A stretch of 5,436 bases of DNA. It comes from Planctomycetota bacterium. Its GTDB lineage: Bacteria > Planctomycetota > Planctomycetia > Pirellulales > Thermoguttaceae. The notes beneath the pieces are model-generated. The model made no database searches and was not told the DNA's origin. It worked only from the letters and a program-made list of their open reading frames with translations. The position numbers were made by a program, and so were the translations under genes. The DNA is taken from assembly GCA_025356915.1 (NCBI GenBank), contig JANXQG010000631.1, forward strand, positions 1-5,436. Direction: 5' to 3'. Shown in pieces: positions 1 through 4,809 of the stretch; positions within the stretch are counted from its first letter, which is position 1, and each line of letters begins with the position of its first letter.

Positions 1-176
1 TCACAGGGCGTGCGCTCTTGGAGATAAGCGCGCAGGGCTTCAGCCGTTTCAGGCCACAGCGGGCAACTGCGATGCTTTTGACCTTTGCCCAGCAGGTTCA
101 CTTGCGGCGCGTCGTCAAGCCGCAGGTCGCCCACTTTCAGACTCCACTCGTATGTTGTCAATTGCCTTGGATCTCG
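1..176 (-). pseudogene. Tyrosine recombinase (XerC/D-like integrase) fragment, cut by the window edge
   Basis: Read on the minus strand, this frame is open from just after a TAA (177-179) to the left edge. It gives about 58 residues with a clear phage-integrase pattern: EWSLKVGDLRLDD, then VNLLGKGQKHR, then CPLWPETAEALRAYLQER. That is the segment from the end of box I through the beta-hairpin carrying the catalytic lysine (the GKG-x-K region) and on toward the next helix. The usual upstream part (TGxRxSE with the first catalytic Arg, plus the whole core-binding domain) is absent. The sequence before EWS (RDPRQLTTY) does not fit the family, so the gene is broken at about 142-150. The catalytic HxxR and Tyr would lie outside the window to the left. 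The fragment is most likely a decayed mobile-element integrase. Its broken end abuts the putative promoter of the TA pair that follows. Confidence 0.72.
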
Positions 177-191
177 TTAGACTAGTAGTAT
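162..191 (+). promoter_or_regulatory. Possible promoter of the first TA pair
   Basis: TTGCCT (162-167) and TAGTAT (186-191) are 18 bp apart. Each matches four of six bases of the sigma-70 -35 and -10 consensus. They lie about 30 bp ahead of the antitoxin start, where an autoregulated TA promoter would be expected. No convincing operator repeat is visible. This is a weak call based only on position and partial consensus. Confidence 0.22.
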
Positions 192-218
192 CAAACTGTT
201 CATTGCGGAGGGACAATT

Positions 219-443
219 ATGCCTGTGAACATTGAGACTTAGGGAATCGACCAGCTTGGCGTTGGCGACCGTCTGGAATTGATCGAGCAGATTTGGGATA
301 CTTTGCCGGAGCAAATCGCGCCGGAAGATGTTCCGCCCTGGCATCTAGCCGAGTTGGCAAAGCGCCGCGAAGTCGCTGAAGGTCAACCGGGGCTGGGCAA
401 GCCATTTCGAGACGTTCTTCGCGCGCTAGAGGGCGGTTCGTGA
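219..443 (+). pseudogene. Addiction-module antitoxin (PF09720/TIGR02574-like) with a premature TAG
   Basis: ATG 219 follows a good Shine-Dalgarno sequence (GGAGGG, 207-212) and begins MPVNIET. Codon 8 (240-242) is TAG. Beyond it the same frame continues to TGA 441-443 with an uninterrupted family pattern: GIDQLGVGDRLELIEQIWD, a proline-rich linker (PEDVPPWH), LAELAKRREVAEG, and a short C-terminal helix. The full frame would give 74 residues, the normal size for the small antitoxins that partner RelE/ParE toxins. In relatives this position is commonly Leu, so a single TTG-to-TAG change explains the stop. No ATG or GTG follows before the conserved DRLELIEQIWD segment, so an internal restart would lose part of the domain. 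The next gene overlaps by four bases (GTGA), the classical translational coupling of an antitoxin-toxin operon. I call it a recently inactivated antitoxin, unless the stop is a sequencing error or is suppressed. Confidence 0.78.
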
Positions 444-613
444 GCCGGCCAGTAATCCTCCGGCCGGATGCCGAACTGGATATCCAGATTACTTATATCG
501 AGTTGGAGCAAGTGCGGACCGGCTTGGGAATGCAGTTTACTGCTCAACTTCGGGTGGTCCTTGAACGTATCGAATCAATGCCAGAGTTACATTTTATGAA
601 TAATCCGGGCTAA
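440..613 (+). pseudogene. RelE/ParE-family toxin, C-terminally truncated
   Basis: GTG 440 overlaps the antitoxin stop by four bases. The 57-residue product starts SRPVILRPDAELDIQ, then YIELEQVRTGLGMQF, then LRVVLERIESMPEL. This is the N-terminal strand plus helical hairpin of ParE/RelE toxins of the RPDAxxDI...Y type. Intact relatives are about 95-105 residues and continue with the beta-sheet core (VxxRRFPYxVYY-like strand and a final strand) that carries the functional surface. Here family sequence stops after MPEL (about residue 50). The frame then runs through unrelated bases and ends at TAA 611-613, inside the palindrome GGGCTAAAGCCC. The toxin is therefore almost certainly inactive. That is consistent with the antitoxin in front of it also being broken, because a live toxin without antitoxin would not be tolerated. 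Confidence 0.75.
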
Positions 614-618
614 AGCCC
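607..618. repeat. Short palindrome GGGCTAAAGCCC at the toxin break
   Basis: GGGC (607-610) and GCCC (615-618) flank TAAA and could form a small hairpin. It lies about 15-20 bp after the point where ParE family sequence ends. The surrounding words (TAATCCGGGCT and AAGCCCAACCTACC) resemble a dispersed intergenic repeat that I recall from planctomycete genomes. The stem is too short to act as a terminator, and there is no U-tract. A genome-wide copy count would show whether it is a repeat family. Confidence 0.4.
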
Positions 619-780
619 AACCTACCATTACGCATGTTTCGCACCTAAAGCCGGAAGAGCTAAAAATATTGTGGGCAAAGGCGGGAAGTGCGATCGGCTG
701 GGCCCGAGAAATCCTTTCAGTACAGAGAAGCATGACGAAAACAACGGCGATTTGAAGCCGTTGGGAAGATTGTCTTAACC
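614..780. other. Intergenic region ahead of the YfhO gene
   Basis: This is the 167 bp between the broken toxin and the YfhO start. It contains an inverted repeat CAACGGC (742-748) / GCCGTTG (757-763) with an 8-nt loop. That 7-bp stem lies in the leader of the next gene and has no U-tract, so it is not a convincing terminator. A plus-strand stretch at 642-755 (HLKPEELKILWAKAG onward, ending TGA) has protein-like composition but no family that I recognise. No clear promoter is visible. A weak GGAAG (764-768) lies 12 bp before the ATG of the following gene. Confidence 0.4.
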
Positions 781-3513
781 ATGACATACCCCGCAGATTC
801 CGTACGGGAAGCTTTGCCTGACCGTCCGATCAAATTCTGGCGAAAGACACTGCTTTCGTCGCGGCGCATAGCTGTCGTGGCTTTAGGAATTGCCCTGCTT
901 CAGGCGGTTCTCTATGGCCCTTCGCTGCTAGGCCAAAAGGTGCTGCTCCCGCTGGATGTTCTCGCCCAGCCGGGCGTCTATATTCCGGAAACGCCGGAAA
1001 TCCGGAATACTGTCAAGCATAATTTCGTCCTCTCGGACCTCGTCTATATTGGAGAGCCAAGCCGCCGACTGCTTGCCAACGAACTTCGTGCTGGCCGCTG
1101 GTCGGTCTGGAATCCGCATCAATTTGCCGGCGCACCCTCGCTTGCGCCGCGATTCTCGCCTTTTAATCTTCTTTTGACCAGTTTCACGTCGCCAGTCATT
1201 ATCGCCTGGGTCCAACTGCTGATCGCGGAAGTTGCGGCCGTAGGTTTCTATTGGTTTTGCCGAAGAGTTCTTGGAACCGGCTTCTGGCCCGCCGTCGTTA
1301 CCGCATGGTGCTACCCGTTAACCGGCTTCTTCATCTTCTGGCAGGGGTATGGCTTGCCGATGACGGTTTGCTGGCTGCCCTGGCTGCTGCTGGCGGTCGA
1401 TGCCGTGGTACGAGGCGGCACGCGCTGGGCCTGGCCGGGGATGGCTCTATGTACAGGGCTGGTCGTGGTCAGTGGCCAGACGGACGTGGCCGGCCAAGTA
1501 TTACTGACCTCGGGACTTTTTGCCCTCTGGCGACTTGTCGAAGTACACAGGCAACACCTTTTCTCTGTTCGTGGCCAACAAGGACGCAGGCACACTCGGC
1601 GTACCGTCCGCCCCGCGGTCCAATTCGCAGTTTTTTCTGCTGCCAACGGCTTCTGGCGGACGGCACACGGAGTGTGCCTGGTACGTAGTCTGCGCACGGC
1701 ACTATTATTGGCGGGGGGTTGGGGAGTTGGATTCCTGCTTGCCGCCCCACACTTGATGCCGATGCTTGAGTACACACGCACGGGCGCTCGCATGGAACGG
1801 CGCAGCAAGGGAGAAGAGGAACGTCCGCCGGTTGGCTTGGCTGCGTTGCCGCAAGTCGTCGTTCCGCACTTCTACGGCTCTACCGAAGTGGGGTTCTTTT
1901 CCGCTTTTCCTGCGAAACAGGGCAACCTGTTGGAGAGTTCGGCAACAGGCTATGCGGGATTGTTGGCAACACTCTTGATCGCCCCATTCGCCTTTTGTAG
2001 TCGGCGGCACCGATCGCTCAACTTGTTTTGGGTTCTGCTGGCCTTCGTGGCATTGAGTTGGCAGCTCGATATTCCAGGCATGGTTCAGTTGCTACGGTCG
2101 CCGCTCCTGAACATGATGTCGCACAACCGCTTTGTATTTGCGGCTGCGTTCAGCATCCTTGCGATGGCGGCCGTGGGGCTCGATGTTCTCGCTTGTGGCC
2201 AGTGGAACCGCCGCTGGTGGTTCGGCGTTCCCGTGGTCCTATTGGCCGTACTCTTGTTCGCTGCGGTTTTCCTGGCAATCGTGCCGCCGGAGCCTATTCG
2301 CTCGCAGCTCGCGCTGGCCGTGAGCCGAGGCCAGGCGGTTGGGCAGATTGCGAGCGTTGAGGCGGTTCGAGAAGTCCAAGGGAACTTCTTGCGAACCTAT
2401 CTCGTTACAACCGGCCTCTGCGTGCTGGGGCTTGTCGGCTGGCTCTTGGTGTGGCGAAAGCCGCGAGTTCCGGGTTGGCTCTTGGCCGTGGCCGGCACGC
2501 TGATGGTGGCCGAATTGCTCTGGTATGGATATGGACGCTCTGCACAGTGCGACTGGTCGCTCTATTATCCCGAGATTCCTGTTCTCAAGCAGGTAGCTCA
2601 GGCGGCTGAGGTCAATCGCAGCCGAGTTATTGGTGCCGGACGTCTGGTGATAGCGCCGGCCGATCTGGCTCGCCGAGCGGGCCTGACCATTATTCGTGCC
2701 TACCGCGGCGAAGGCGATCCGGTGCTGGCATTGGTCCCCGGCTGTTTGCCCGCTACACTGGCTCAGACTCAGGGGCTGAGCGATGTCCGCGGCTATGACG
2801 CGGTCGACCCGGCTCGTTTTGTTAACCTGCTGCTAAAAGCAGCCGATCCACATTCGCCACAGATTTCCTACGCGCTGACGCAAATGATGATTCCGACACT
2901 TTTCGATCAGCCGAACGGTATTTTTCGGTTGCATCCGATCCTGGACATGCTAGGCGTCCGCTACTTGATCTTTCGTGGAGTACCCGTTGCGGGAATTCAG
3001 CCTGATTTCGCGGGAGAAGATTATTGGGTGCTGGAAAACCGCTTTGCGTTGCCTCGGGCGTTTGTTCCCCAGAGAGTGGAGACGCTTGCCGACGAAAAGA
3101 AGTGCCTGAACCAACTGGCCGATTTATCCTTCAATCCTCGGCAGGTGGCCTATATCGAGTCGGAACTCGCGACAGCGTTGCCTGCGGAATGCCGCGGCAC
3201 GGCGGAAATTATCCGCGAAACGCCGACCGAGATTCTTATCTCCGCCACAATGGAAACCGCAGGCATGTTGGTTCTGGCGGATCGCTGGGACCGAGGGTGG
3301 AATGCCTATATCGAAGGCAAGCCAACGCCGATACGGCAGGTCAACTACGCCGTACGCGGGGTGGAATTACCTGCCGGCAAGTCCGAAATACTTTTCCGCT
3401 ATGAGCCGGCAAGCATGACCCGGGGATTGTGGCTGGGCGGTTTGGCTCTTGTGATCATTTTGGTTAGTACATCTCGAACATATATTCGCCGCCGTGGGCC
3501 GGATTGCCGATGA
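781..3513 (+). CDS. YfhO-family multi-pass membrane protein (GT-C glycosyltransferase-like)
   Basis: This is a 910-residue integral membrane protein with about 13 predicted hydrophobic spans: near residues 30-50, 139-160, 165-182, 190-207, 219-233, 236-252, 306-325, 390-406, 417-430, 450-470, 478-502, 537-557 and 562-583, plus a last one near 881-898. The first outer loop carries LLPLDVL (Asp59), LSDLVY (Asp86) and RAGRWSVWNPHQFAG, the loop signature of PF09586 YfhO proteins. In GT-C enzymes this loop supplies the catalytic acid. The region after residue 590 is the large extracytoplasmic domain: SDVRGYDAVDP, LGVRYLIFRG, ENRFALPRAFV and the hallmark WDRGWNAYIEGKPTPI...YAVRGVELPAGK. Characterised YfhO proteins glycosylate wall polymers using lipid-linked sugar. 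The acceptor here is unknown. ATG 781 is the first start in an otherwise open frame, and its Shine-Dalgarno sequence is weak. Oddity: residues 269-300 are encoded by a palindromic repeat, in a polar loop between two spans. Family call secure; substrate not. Confidence 0.9.
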   Translation: MTYPADSVREALPDRPIKFWRKTLLSSRRIAVVALGIALLQAVLYGPSLLGQKVLLPLDVLAQPGVYIPETPEIRNTVKHNFVLSDLVYIGEPSRRLLANELRAGRWSVWNPHQFAGAPSLAPRFSPFNLLLTSFTSPVIIAWVQLLIAEVAAVGFYWFCRRVLGTGFWPAVVTAWCYPLTGFFIFWQGYGLPMTVCWLPWLLLAVDAVVRGGTRWAWPGMALCTGLVVVSGQTDVAGQVLLTSGLFALWRLVEVHRQHLFSVRGQQGRRHTRRTVRPAVQFAVFSAANGFWRTAHGVCLVRSLRTALLLAGGWGVGFLLAAPHLMPMLEYTRTGARMERRSKGEEERPPVGLAALPQVVVPHFYGSTEVGFFSAFPAKQGNLLESSATGYAGLLATLLIAPFAFCSRRHRSLNLFWVLLAFVALSWQLDIPGMVQLLRSPLLNMMSHNRFVFAAAFSILAMAAVGLDVLACGQWNRRWWFGVPVVLLAVLLFAAVFLAIVPPEPIRSQLALAVSRGQAVGQIASVEAVREVQGNFLRTYLVTTGLCVLGLVGWLLVWRKPRVPGWLLAVAGTLMVAELLWYGYGRSAQCDWSLYYPEIPVLKQVAQAAEVNRSRVIGAGRLVIAPADLARRAGLTIIRAYRGEGDPVLALVPGCLPATLAQTQGLSDVRGYDAVDPARFVNLLLKAADPHSPQISYALTQMMIPTLFDQPNGIFRLHPILDMLGVRYLIFRGVPVAGIQPDFAGEDYWVLENRFALPRAFVPQRVETLADEKKCLNQLADLSFNPRQVAYIESELATALPAECRGTAEIIRETPTEILISATMETAGMLVLADRWDRGWNAYIEGKPTPIRQVNYAVRGVELPAGKSEILFRYEPASMTRGLWLGGLALVIILVSTSRTYIRRRGPDCR
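1587..1680. repeat. 94-bp palindromic element inside the YfhO reading frame
   Basis: The outer arms 1587-1612 and 1655-1680 are inverted copies, identical at 23 of 26 positions. Reading inward, arm 1 starts CAGGCACACTC and ends CCGTCCGCC; arm 2 starts GGCGGACGG and ends GAGTGTGCCTG. The centre is also symmetric: GCAG (1627-1630), six T (1631-1636), CTGC (1637-1640), on exactly the same axis (1633.5). Arm 2 contains its own perfect hairpin, GGCACAC GGA GTGTGCC (1662-1678). The element is read through without a stop and encodes residues 269-300 (RRHTRRTVRPAV onward), an Arg-rich then aromatic stretch unlike the family consensus between the flanking membrane spans. No obvious target duplication is visible. 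It resembles a non-autonomous palindromic or MITE-like repeat that has become coding. Confidence 0.75.
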
Positions 3514-3565
3514 GTTTGCGATTAGCAAGATCCACGACAAAATCCCAGGGGTATTCCAGTTGACT
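3464..3565 (-). pseudogene. Possible C-terminal remnant of a convergent gene
   Basis: On the minus strand a frame opens after TAG (3566-3568) and ends at TAA (3464-3466). It encodes SQLEYPWDFVVDLANRKL followed by IGNPAHGGEYMFEMY. The composition (WDFVVD, GNPAHGGE, a tyrosine at the end, then a stop) reads like the true C-terminus of a folded protein rather than a shadow of the opposite strand. Half of it lies beyond the YfhO stop, where no plus-strand gene constrains the sequence. It has no start codon of its own and its upstream part is missing, where the FitA/VapC module now stands. I do not recognise the family. It could also be chance. Confidence 0.35.
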
Positions 3566-3595
3566 CTAGCCATTTGCGACCGAAAAGGCTAGAAT
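3565..3595 (+). promoter_or_regulatory. Possible operator/promoter of the FitA/VapC module
   Basis: TCTAGCC (3565-3571) and GGCTAGA (3587-3593) form a perfect 7-bp inverted repeat with a 15-nt spacer. The right arm overlaps TAGAAT (3590-3595), a good -10-like hexamer about 40 bp before the antitoxin ATG. No convincing -35 is seen at standard spacing. Ribbon-helix-helix antitoxins of this family, alone or complexed with the PIN toxin, bind inverted repeats over their own promoter, so the position is suggestive. Binding is inferred. Confidence 0.35.
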
Positions 3596-3635
3596 AGTTG
3601 CATGCTACAGCTTCCTTTACTTGGAGGATTTCTGG

Positions 3636-3872
3636 ATGTCTGAGTTGTTGATTCCGGATATTGATCCCAAAACCCTAACTTTGCTGCGCCAGTGGGCCGC
3701 AGATCATAGTCGCACCCTCGAGGACGAAGTACGGGTCATTCTACAGCAGGCAACCCGGGAATTATCGCGTTCCGCATGGAATCGGGCTGATTCAATCCGA
3801 GAGAGATTGGCTGCCACAGGTTGTGAATTCAGCGATAGTGCCGCACTGATTCGCGAGGGCCGTGATCGGTGA
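3636..3872 (+). CDS. FitA/VapB-type ribbon-helix-helix antitoxin
   Basis: This 78-residue protein starts at ATG 3636, eight bases after a strong Shine-Dalgarno sequence (GGAGG, 3623-3627). An upstream in-frame TTG at 3621 would overlap the Shine-Dalgarno sequence and is rejected. The N-terminal LLIPDIDPKTLTLLRQWAA plus HSRTLEDEVRVILQQA (residues 4-39) matches the strand-helix-helix fold of FitA-like antitoxins (consensus IRNLP...L..rAa..GRSlE.EvR.IL). The C-terminal tail, with DSAALIREGRDR at residues 67-78, is the usual toxin-neutralising peptide, in which an Arg reaches into the PIN active site. The stop overlaps the toxin start as GTGA, so translation is coupled. The protein should bind DNA as a dimer, mask the toxin and repress its own operon. 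Domain order and length are normal, and nothing suggests damage. Confidence 0.85.
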   Translation: MSELLIPDIDPKTLTLLRQWAADHSRTLEDEVRVILQQATRELSRSAWNRADSIRERLAATGCEFSDSAALIREGRDR

Positions 3873-4291
3873 CTCCACTCGTAATCGATGCCAGCGTAGG
3901 TCTCAAGTGGTTTCTGCCCGAGGTCCACTCAATAATTTCGCGCCGACTAACACTTGGCAACTTTGAGCTGAATGTTCCAAGCCTGTTCTACGTCGAAGTG
4001 GGCAACGCATTATGGATGAAAGCCCGCCGGAGTGAATTGACTCCCGCAGATGCAGAAACCATCTTTTCCGAACTTTCAGCCCTGCCGTTACTCCGCCACC
4101 CCGACGCTCCCTTGGCCGCGACGGGGCTTAACATGGCATTGCAGACTCAGCGATCAGTCTATGACTGCATCTACTTGGCACTGGCCATCCAATTGGGGAC
4201 GCAAGTGGTCACAGCCGACGCACGATTCTGGAACAGCCTGTCCAATACGTATTGGTCAACCTCGATCTGCTGGATTGAAAACGTACCGTAA
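3869..4291 (+). CDS. vapC: VapC/FitB-family PIN-domain ribonuclease toxin
   Basis: This is a 140-residue single PIN domain starting at GTG 3869, which shares four bases with the antitoxin stop. The acidic quartet is complete: Asp7 in LVIDASVGLKWF, Glu43 in YVEVGNALW, Asp99 in VYDCIYLALA, and Asp117 in VVTADARFW. The order and spacing are those of VapC toxins, Mg2+-dependent endoribonucleases that usually cut tRNA or rRNA. The end (STSICWIENVP) matches the family's last strand, so the gene is full length. Its target cannot be read from sequence. The cognate antitoxin is the FitA-like protein immediately upstream. An unrelated antitoxin remnant begins right at the 3' end of vapC, with open frame overlapping the last codons. 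Confidence 0.9.
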   Translation: MTPLVIDASVGLKWFLPEVHSIISRRLTLGNFELNVPSLFYVEVGNALWMKARRSELTPADAETIFSELSALPLLRHPDAPLAATGLNMALQTQRSVYDCIYLALAIQLGTQVVTADARFWNSLSNTYWSTSICWIENVP

Positions 4292-4293
4292 GA

Positions 4294-4500
4294 CAGCTTT
4301 CTGCCGAGGACCAGTTGCGATTGATCGACGCATTGTGGGATGTGGTTCCTGCGGAGGCAGTCCCGCCTCTTCACGATGATTGGGCACCGGAGTTGGAGCG
4401 ACGCGTAGCGGCACTTCAGACCGATTCCACCAGAACGGTGCCATGGACGACGATTCGTGACGAGGCACTGGCTCGGATCGACCACGAAAAATCCTATTGA
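4294..4500 (+). pseudogene. Addiction-module antitoxin (PF09720-like), start codon lost
   Basis: The frame is open from 4279 to TGA 4498-4500. It reads RQLSAEDQLRLIDALWD, a linker VPAEAVPPLHDDW, APELERRVAALQTD, then TVPWTTIRDEALARI: the full PF09720-type addiction-module pattern. Family similarity begins at about 4294, but no ATG or GTG precedes it in frame. The only candidate start is TTG 4315, with GAGGA at 4306-4310, giving 61 residues and dropping the LSAEDQ segment. The 5' end was therefore probably lost where this module was joined to the tail of vapC. If TTG 4315 is used, a shortened antitoxin would be made as a third cistron of the fitA-vapC operon. The following ParE frame is broken, so any product would be an orphan antitoxin. 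Confidence 0.7.
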
Positions 4501-4636
4501 ATTCGATTCGGGTACTCGCGAGGATTTCAAGGATGCCCTCGATTGGTATGCCAAGCGAAGCCCCAGATCGGCTATTGGGTTTACTTCATTAAGGGGGGTG
4601 GATTTGGCCTTGTTCGTTAGGCCGATTGTGCCATAA
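4457..4636 (+). pseudogene. RelE/ParE-family toxin fragment
   Basis: Immediately at the antitoxin end, a second frame reads PIEFDSGTREDF, KDALDWYAKRSPRSAIGF, then degenerates (TSLRGVDLALFV) to TAA 4634-4636. The PIEFxxxxREDFxxALDWYAxRSPxxAIGF pattern is the N-terminal strand and helical hairpin of ParE toxins. Where MxxPIEF would normally start there is no ATG or GTG; the nearest in-frame start is GTG 4457, 13 codons upstream and inside the antitoxin gene. The C-terminal beta-sheet core is missing. Both ends are thus damaged and the toxin should be inactive. Together with the preceding frame it forms the third TA module of the window, in the same antitoxin-then-toxin order as the first. Confidence 0.68.
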
Positions 4637-4809
4637 TTGGTTTTTCTCCGACTATGCTCAGCGCGGGCGCGAATAACGCTAACCCGAAGCGCAAGCGAGG
4701 CGAGTAAACCGTTACTTCGCTTGCGCTTCGGTTAGTGTGCTGTTGGCGCAAAACCGCAGAATGTGCCCGTGCCGAGTATACCTCCGACAAAGTGGATTTA
4801 GGAGCCGTC
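4637..4809. other. Intergenic region with hairpin repeat ahead of the ferredoxin gene
   Basis: This is the 173 bp between the ParE remnant and the ferredoxin-domain gene. Most of it is the 83-bp palindromic repeat listed separately. A -10-like CATAAT (4632-4637), with TTGTTC (4610-4615) 16 bp upstream, is a weak promoter candidate at its left border. AGGAG (4800-4804) at its right border is the Shine-Dalgarno sequence that fixes the next start at GTG 4810. Confidence 0.35.
4667..4749. repeat. REP-like palindromic repeat forming a long hairpin
   Basis: The core arms 4679-4698 (CTAACCCGAAGCG then CAAGCGA) and 4717-4735 (TCGCTTGCG then CTTCGGTTAG) are inverted copies that differ by one extra C. 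The loop is also self-complementary: AGTAA (4703-4707) ACCG TTACT (4712-4716). The outer flanks GCGCGAATAACG (4667-4678) and TGTGCTGTTGGCGC (4736-4749) extend the pairing, with several differences that would be G-U wobbles in RNA. The compensating pattern suggests that the hairpin itself is maintained. CCCGAAGCG...AGCGAGG words are, from memory, abundant dispersed repeats in planctomycete chromosomes. No U-tract follows, so a simple terminator role is less likely. Confidence 0.72.

Noticed and set aside
219..443. In-frame TAG read as recoding (pyrrolysine or programmed readthrough)
   Set aside because: The family has no special residue at this position, and Leu TTG-to-TAG is a single change in a locus that is decaying anyway.
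742..763. CAACGGC/GCCGTTG hairpin as a terminator
   Set aside because: The stem is short, no T-tract follows, and it lies in the leader of the next gene.
587..787. Minus-strand 66-residue frame beginning MSWLRQSSQRLQIAVVFVML, resembling a signal peptide
   Set aside because: Its start overlaps the YfhO start on the other strand, no ribosome site precedes it, and the rest has no recognisable pattern and ends within the ParE remnant. It is probably chance.
1311..2010. Several 70-165-residue frames on both strands inside the YfhO gene
   Set aside because: They are Arg/Cys/Pro-rich products typical of shadow frames in GC-rich coding DNA, and the plus-strand YfhO frame has clear family motifs throughout.
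4564..4620. Alternative plus-strand frame QIGYWVYFIKGGGFGLVR ending at TAG
   Set aside because: It overlaps ParE-frame residues (SPRSAIGF) that fit the toxin family well, is only 18 residues long, and has no upstream partner. It is more likely an out-of-frame reading.
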